A DNA stretch of 17,557 nt. Origin: an uncultured Sphingomonas sp. (GTDB lineage: Bacteria; Pseudomonadota; Alphaproteobacteria; Sphingomonadales; Sphingomonadaceae). Under the pieces are notes generated by a model. It saw only the letters and a list, made by a program, of their open reading frames with translations, was not told the origin of the DNA and did not search any database. A program made the translations under genes and the position numbers. Every line of letters begins with the position of its first letter. The stretch's first letter is position 1. This document shows positions 14,777 to 17,557 of the stretch, in pieces. Where the stretch lies: assembly GCA_946886645.1 (NCBI GenBank), contig CAMPIY010000013.1, positions 1 through 17,557 of the forward strand, in the 5' to 3' direction.

Positions 14777-15316
14777 TTAAGCGTTGGCGGCTTCCTTGGC
14801 CTTGTTGTGGATCGCGGCGGCCTTGTTGAGGATCTCCAGGATCTTCACCAGGGCGGCCTTCTCGTCGGTCTGCTCCATCGCGGCCAGCTCGCGCGCCAGG
14901 CGCGACGAGGCGGCTTCGAAAATCTGCCGTTCCGAATAGCTCTGCTCGGGCTGGTCGTCGGCGCGGAACAGGTCGCGGGTCACCTCGGCGATCGACGTCA
15001 GGTCGCCCGAATTGATCTTCGCTTCATATTCCTGGGCGCGGCGCGACCACATGGTGCGCTTGACCTTCGGCTTGCCCTTCAGCGTTTCGAGCGCGTCCTT
15101 CATCGTCTTGTCGCTCGACAGCTTGCGCATGCCGACCGAGTCCGCCTTGTTGACGGGAACGCGAAGGGTCATCTTTTCCTTCTCGAAGCGAAGAACGAAG
15201 AGGTCCAGGCTGGTTCCGGCGATTTCGGTGCTCTGGAGTTCGACCACCCGGCCGACGCCATGCTTGGGGTACACCACATAATCGCCAACGTCGAAGTTAA
15301 GGGCTTTGACAGCCAT
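14777..15316 (-). CDS. carD: CarD/CdnL-family transcription factor
   Basis: A 179-residue CarD protein. The N-terminal RNA-polymerase-interaction domain (about 1-62) has FDVGDYVVYPKHGVGRV and KMTLRVPVNKADSVGMR; it contacts the beta subunit. The helical C-terminal domain has W90 in MWSRRAQEYEAKI, the conserved tryptophan that wedges at the upstream edge of the transcription bubble and steadies the open complex. The family acts on many promoters, notably ribosomal RNA ones, and works against or with ppGpp depending on the species. Start ATG 15316 has an AGAGGTG site upstream. A TATAAT element at 15471-15476 implies a leader of about 147 bases. A terminator follows the gene. Confidence 0.96.
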   Translation of the reverse strand: MAVKALNFDVGDYVVYPKHGVGRVVELQSTEIAGTSLDLFVLRFEKEKMTLRVPVNKADSVGMRKLSSDKTMKDALETLKGKPKVKRTMWSRRAQEYEAKINSGDLTSIAEVTRDLFRADDQPEQSYSERQIFEAASSRLARELAAMEQTDEKAALVKILEILNKAAAIHNKAKEAANA

Positions 15317-15470
15317 TCCGTCACCTCTTTCTCAAATGTCCGCACTGCTCCAAAAGCCGCTACGCACCGTATCGCCCCCCAATAGCGACCCCCCGGTCCT
15401 GGCCTTGGCCCTCGTGTGGATTTTGATCCTGCATGGAACGACCGCCGCAGGAGGCGACGGCCGAATGACG

Positions 15471-15476
15471 ATTATA
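15471..15476 (-). promoter_or_regulatory. Perfect -10 element upstream of carD
   Basis: Minus-strand TATAAT lies 15 bases after the dinB stop in an AT-rich patch. No -35 hexamer of quality is found at 15-18 bases. If used, carD has a leader of about 147 bases that contains a 7-bp hairpin at 15442-15460, which pairs fully only as minus-strand RNA (one G-U wobble). Confidence 0.45.
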
Positions 15477-15490
15477 TAACAGAAAAATCT

Positions 15491-16567
15491 CTAAATCGCG
15501 AGTCCCAGCTGCTGCGGGACCGATTCATCCCGTTCGACGATCGAGTGCAGGCCGAGGCCGAGCAGCCTGATGCCCTTCGGCACGGGCAGGATCGTATCGA
15601 GCAGCGCCAGTCCTGCACCCTCGAACGCTGCCAGGTCGGGGACCGGCGAGGCGAAGCTCTTGGACCGGGTGATGATGGCGAAGTCGGCGAACTTGACCTT
15701 CAGCGTGACCGTCCGGCCCTTCACCTCGGCGCGCTCGATCCGCTGCCAGGCATAGCCGGCGACGCGGCTGACCTCCCGCCGCAAATCCTCCGCCTCGGAA
15801 AAGTCCACGTCGAACGTCCGTTCGGCGCTGACCGATTTGTAGGGACGGTCGGGCTTCACTTCGCGCTCGTCGATGCCCCGCGCGATGCGCCAGTACCAGC
15901 GGCCCGACGATCCGAAATGGGCCTCCAGCTGCTCGATCGGCCAGGCCGCGAGGTCGGCGCCGGTCAATATGCCGAGCCGCTCCATCTTCGCGGCGGTGAC
16001 CGGCCCCACGCCGTGGAAGCGTTTGACCGGCAGCGTGGCGACAAAGGCCGCGCCCTTGTGCGGCGGGATGACGCACAGGCCGTCGGGCTTGTTCTGGTCG
16101 CTCGCCAGCTTGGCGATGAATTTGCAGTAGCTGACGCCGGCCGAAGCGGTCAGGCCGGTCTCGTCCCTGATCCGCGCCCGGATTTCCTCGGCGATGGCCT
16201 TGGCCGTGCCGAGCCCGCGCCGATCCTCGGTCACGTCGAGATAGGCTTCGTCGAGCGACAGGGGTTCGATGAGGTCGGTGTAGTCGGCGAAGATTGCGCG
16301 GATCTGATGGCTGACCGCTCGATAGACATCGAACCTCGGCTTGACGAAGATAAGGTCGCGACAGCGGCGCCTGGCCGTCACCGAAGGCATTGCCGAGCGC
16401 ACCCCATATTTGCGCGCCTCATAGCTAGCCGCCGCGACCACGCCGCGATGCCCGCCGCCAACCGCCACCGGCTTGCCTCGCAAGTCCGGGTCGTCCCGCT
16501 GCTCGACCGACGCGTAGAAGGCGTCCATGTCGACATGGATGATCTTGCGCTGGGTGGAATCGGTCAC
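15491..16567 (-). CDS. dinB: DNA polymerase IV (Y-family translesion polymerase)
   Basis: A 358-residue Y-family polymerase that copies across damaged bases with low fidelity. Catalytic metal ligands are D13 (HVDMDAFYASVEQ), D106 and E107 (SLDEAYLD). Y18 occupies the steric-gate position that excludes ribonucleotides. The thumb has the helix-hairpin-helix FHGVGPVTAAKMERLGI (184-200), and the little-finger domain spans about 240-345. The C-terminal QQLGLAI resembles the sliding-clamp binding motif QLxLF. Length is normal. The start is GTG at 16567 (MTDSTQRKIIHVDMD) with only a weak purine-rich site upstream. I see no alphaproteobacterial LexA box (GTTC-N7-GTTC) in the upstream gap, so SOS control is not supported. 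It is divergent from sucC. Confidence 0.96.
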   Translation of the reverse strand: MTDSTQRKIIHVDMDAFYASVEQRDDPDLRGKPVAVGGGHRGVVAAASYEARKYGVRSAMPSVTARRRCRDLIFVKPRFDVYRAVSHQIRAIFADYTDLIEPLSLDEAYLDVTEDRRGLGTAKAIAEEIRARIRDETGLTASAGVSYCKFIAKLASDQNKPDGLCVIPPHKGAAFVATLPVKRFHGVGPVTAAKMERLGILTGADLAAWPIEQLEAHFGSSGRWYWRIARGIDEREVKPDRPYKSVSAERTFDVDFSEAEDLRREVSRVAGYAWQRIERAEVKGRTVTLKVKFADFAIITRSKSFASPVPDLAAFEGAGLALLDTILPVPKGIRLLGLGLHSIVERDESVPQQLGLAI

Positions 16568-16662
16568 GGCGAGATTCTTCTGTCCTACAGACCGTTTCCG
16601 AGTCTAGCTGTCGCGCGCTCGTCGAGATGATCGTCCGCCCGGCAATGACGGTCCTGGTGAGC

Positions 16663-16681
16663 GTGAAGATTTGTGAAGATT
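16663..16681. repeat. Tandem 10-base direct repeat in the dinB/sucC gap
   Basis: GTGAAGATT occurs at 16663-16671 and 16673-16681, offset by ten bases or one DNA turn. It lies about 50-70 bases upstream of the sucC ATG, where a regulator of sucC could bind. Confidence 0.4.
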
Positions 16682-16731
16682 CGCGACGCCTCGCTTTGCA
16701 TCGCGGGGGACAATCTGCTTAAGGCGCGGCC

Positions 16732-17557
16732 ATGAACATCCATGAATATCAGGCCAAGGAACTGCTGGCCAAATTCGGGGTCCCCGTTCCGGCGGGCCAT
16801 GCGGCAATGAGCGTCGAAGAAGCGGTGAAGGCCGCCGGGCAGCTTCCCGGCCCGCTCTGGGTGGTCAAGGCGCAGATCCACGCCGGCGGCCGCGGCAAGG
16901 GCAAGTTCAAGGAGCTTGGGCCCGACGCCAAGGGCGGCGTCCGCCTCGCCCGCTCGATCGAGGAAGTCCGCGCCAACGCCGAGGAAATGCTCGGCAAGAC
17001 GCTGGTGACGATCCAGACCGGCGAGCATGGCAAGCAGGTCCAGCGCCTCTACATCACCGACGGCGTCGACATCGCCAAGGAATTCTACCTGGCGCTGCTG
17101 GTCGATCGCGCCTCTGGCCGGATCGCGGTCGTCGCCTCGACCGAGGGCGGCATGGACATCGAGGCGGTCGCCCATGACACGCCCGAGAAGATACAGACGA
17201 TCACCATCGACCCCGCGACCGGCCTAATGCCTCACCATGGCCGCGCGGTCGCAGCGGCGCTGAACCTCAGCGGCGACCTTGCCAAGCAGGCGGCAAACGT
17301 CCTTGCCAAGCTCTATGACGCCTTCATCGGCACCGACGCCTCGCAGATCGAGATCAACCCGCTGGCCATCACCGACGACGGTAAGCTGATGGTCCTCGAT
17401 GCCAAGGTCGGCTTCGACAGCAACGCCGAGTTCCGTCACAAGGACCTGGCCGAGCTTCGCGACCTCACCGAAGAGGATCCGATGGAGGTTGAAGCCTCGA
17501 AATACGACCTCGCCTACATCAAGCTCGACGGCGACATCGGCTGCATGGTCAACGGCG
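16732..17557 (+). CDS. sucC: Succinyl-CoA synthetase (ADP-forming) beta subunit, 5' part (cut by window end)
   Basis: The first 275 codons of the beta subunit of succinate-CoA ligase, which makes ATP and succinate from succinyl-CoA in the citric acid cycle together with SucD. The start [20 protein letters not shown] is diagnostic. The ATP-grasp region includes [18 protein letters not shown] (46-63), and the Mg2+-binding residues N209 (EINPLAIT) and D223 (LDAKVGFDS) match those known in the E. coli enzyme. The start ATG at 16732 has AAGG (16721-16724) seven bases upstream. sucD would be expected just right of the window. A 10-base direct repeat at 16663-16681 may be a control site. Confidence 0.98.
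   Translation, partial: MNIHEYQAKELLAKFGVPVPAGHAAMSVEEAVKAAGQLPGPLWVVKAQIHAGGRGKGKFKELGPDAKGGVRLARSIEEVRANAEEMLGKTLVTIQTGEHGKQVQRLYITDGVDIAKEFYLALLVDRASGRIAVVASTEGGMDIEAVAHDTPEKIQTITIDPATGLMPHHGRAVAAALNLSGDLAKQAANVLAKLYDAFIGTDASQIEINPLAITDDGKLMVLDAKVGFDSNAEFRHKDLAELRDLTEEDPMEVEASKYDLAYIKLDGDIGCMVNG

Noticed and set aside
15416..16630. A 404-codon plus-strand frame across dinB
   Set aside because: Antisense to an intact Y-family polymerase gene.
16568..16731. LexA/SOS box before dinB
   Set aside because: No GTTC-N7-GTTC or its complement is present in the gap.

Overview
The window is high-GC, densely packed bacterial chromosome and looks like an alphaproteobacterium, most likely of the order Sphingomonadales. 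The pointers are gene content (a CarD regulator, a DUF1489 gene, an RSH/RpoZ neighbourhood, a bacterial Cdc48-type ATPase, tandem GIN-domain proteins), frequent GTG/TTG starts and very short intergenic gaps. This assignment is inference from gene families. I saw no tRNA, rRNA, CRISPR array, insertion sequence or prophage gene. Every gap between genes is shorter than 300 bases.

Left part (1-9957): nine genes alternate strictly in strand. They are a RelA/SpoT (p)ppGpp enzyme cut by the window start (-), an HxlR-type regulator (+), the RNA polymerase omega subunit RpoZ (-), a phospholipase-D/cardiolipin synthase-like protein (+), a PmtA-like phospholipid N-methyltransferase (-), an MFS transporter (+), a two-ring Cdc48/VCP-like AAA+ ATPase (-), an adenylate cyclase fused to TolB-like and TPR modules (+) and a cyclophilin (-). 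Convergent neighbours often share or abut their stop codons.

Middle (10075-14610): a MgtE magnesium channel and a DUF1489 gene run rightwards. They meet a leftward block of exported proteins: a two-lobed retropepsin-like aspartic protease followed by two tandem GIN-domain (DUF2807) beta-solenoid proteins.

Right part (14777-17557): CarD and DNA polymerase IV (DinB) on the minus strand, then the first 275 codons of sucC (succinyl-CoA synthetase beta) on the plus strand, cut by the window end.

Themes: three genes bear on stress control of transcription (RSH makes and breaks ppGpp; RpoZ carries the MAR N-terminus used for ppGpp binding; CarD stabilises open promoter complexes). Two adjacent genes remodel membrane phospholipids. 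Most genes are conserved housekeeping types. The less ordinary items are the Cdc48-like protein, the protease plus paired GIN proteins, and a strong leftward terminator in the divergent cdc48/cyclase gap with no annotated gene feeding it.
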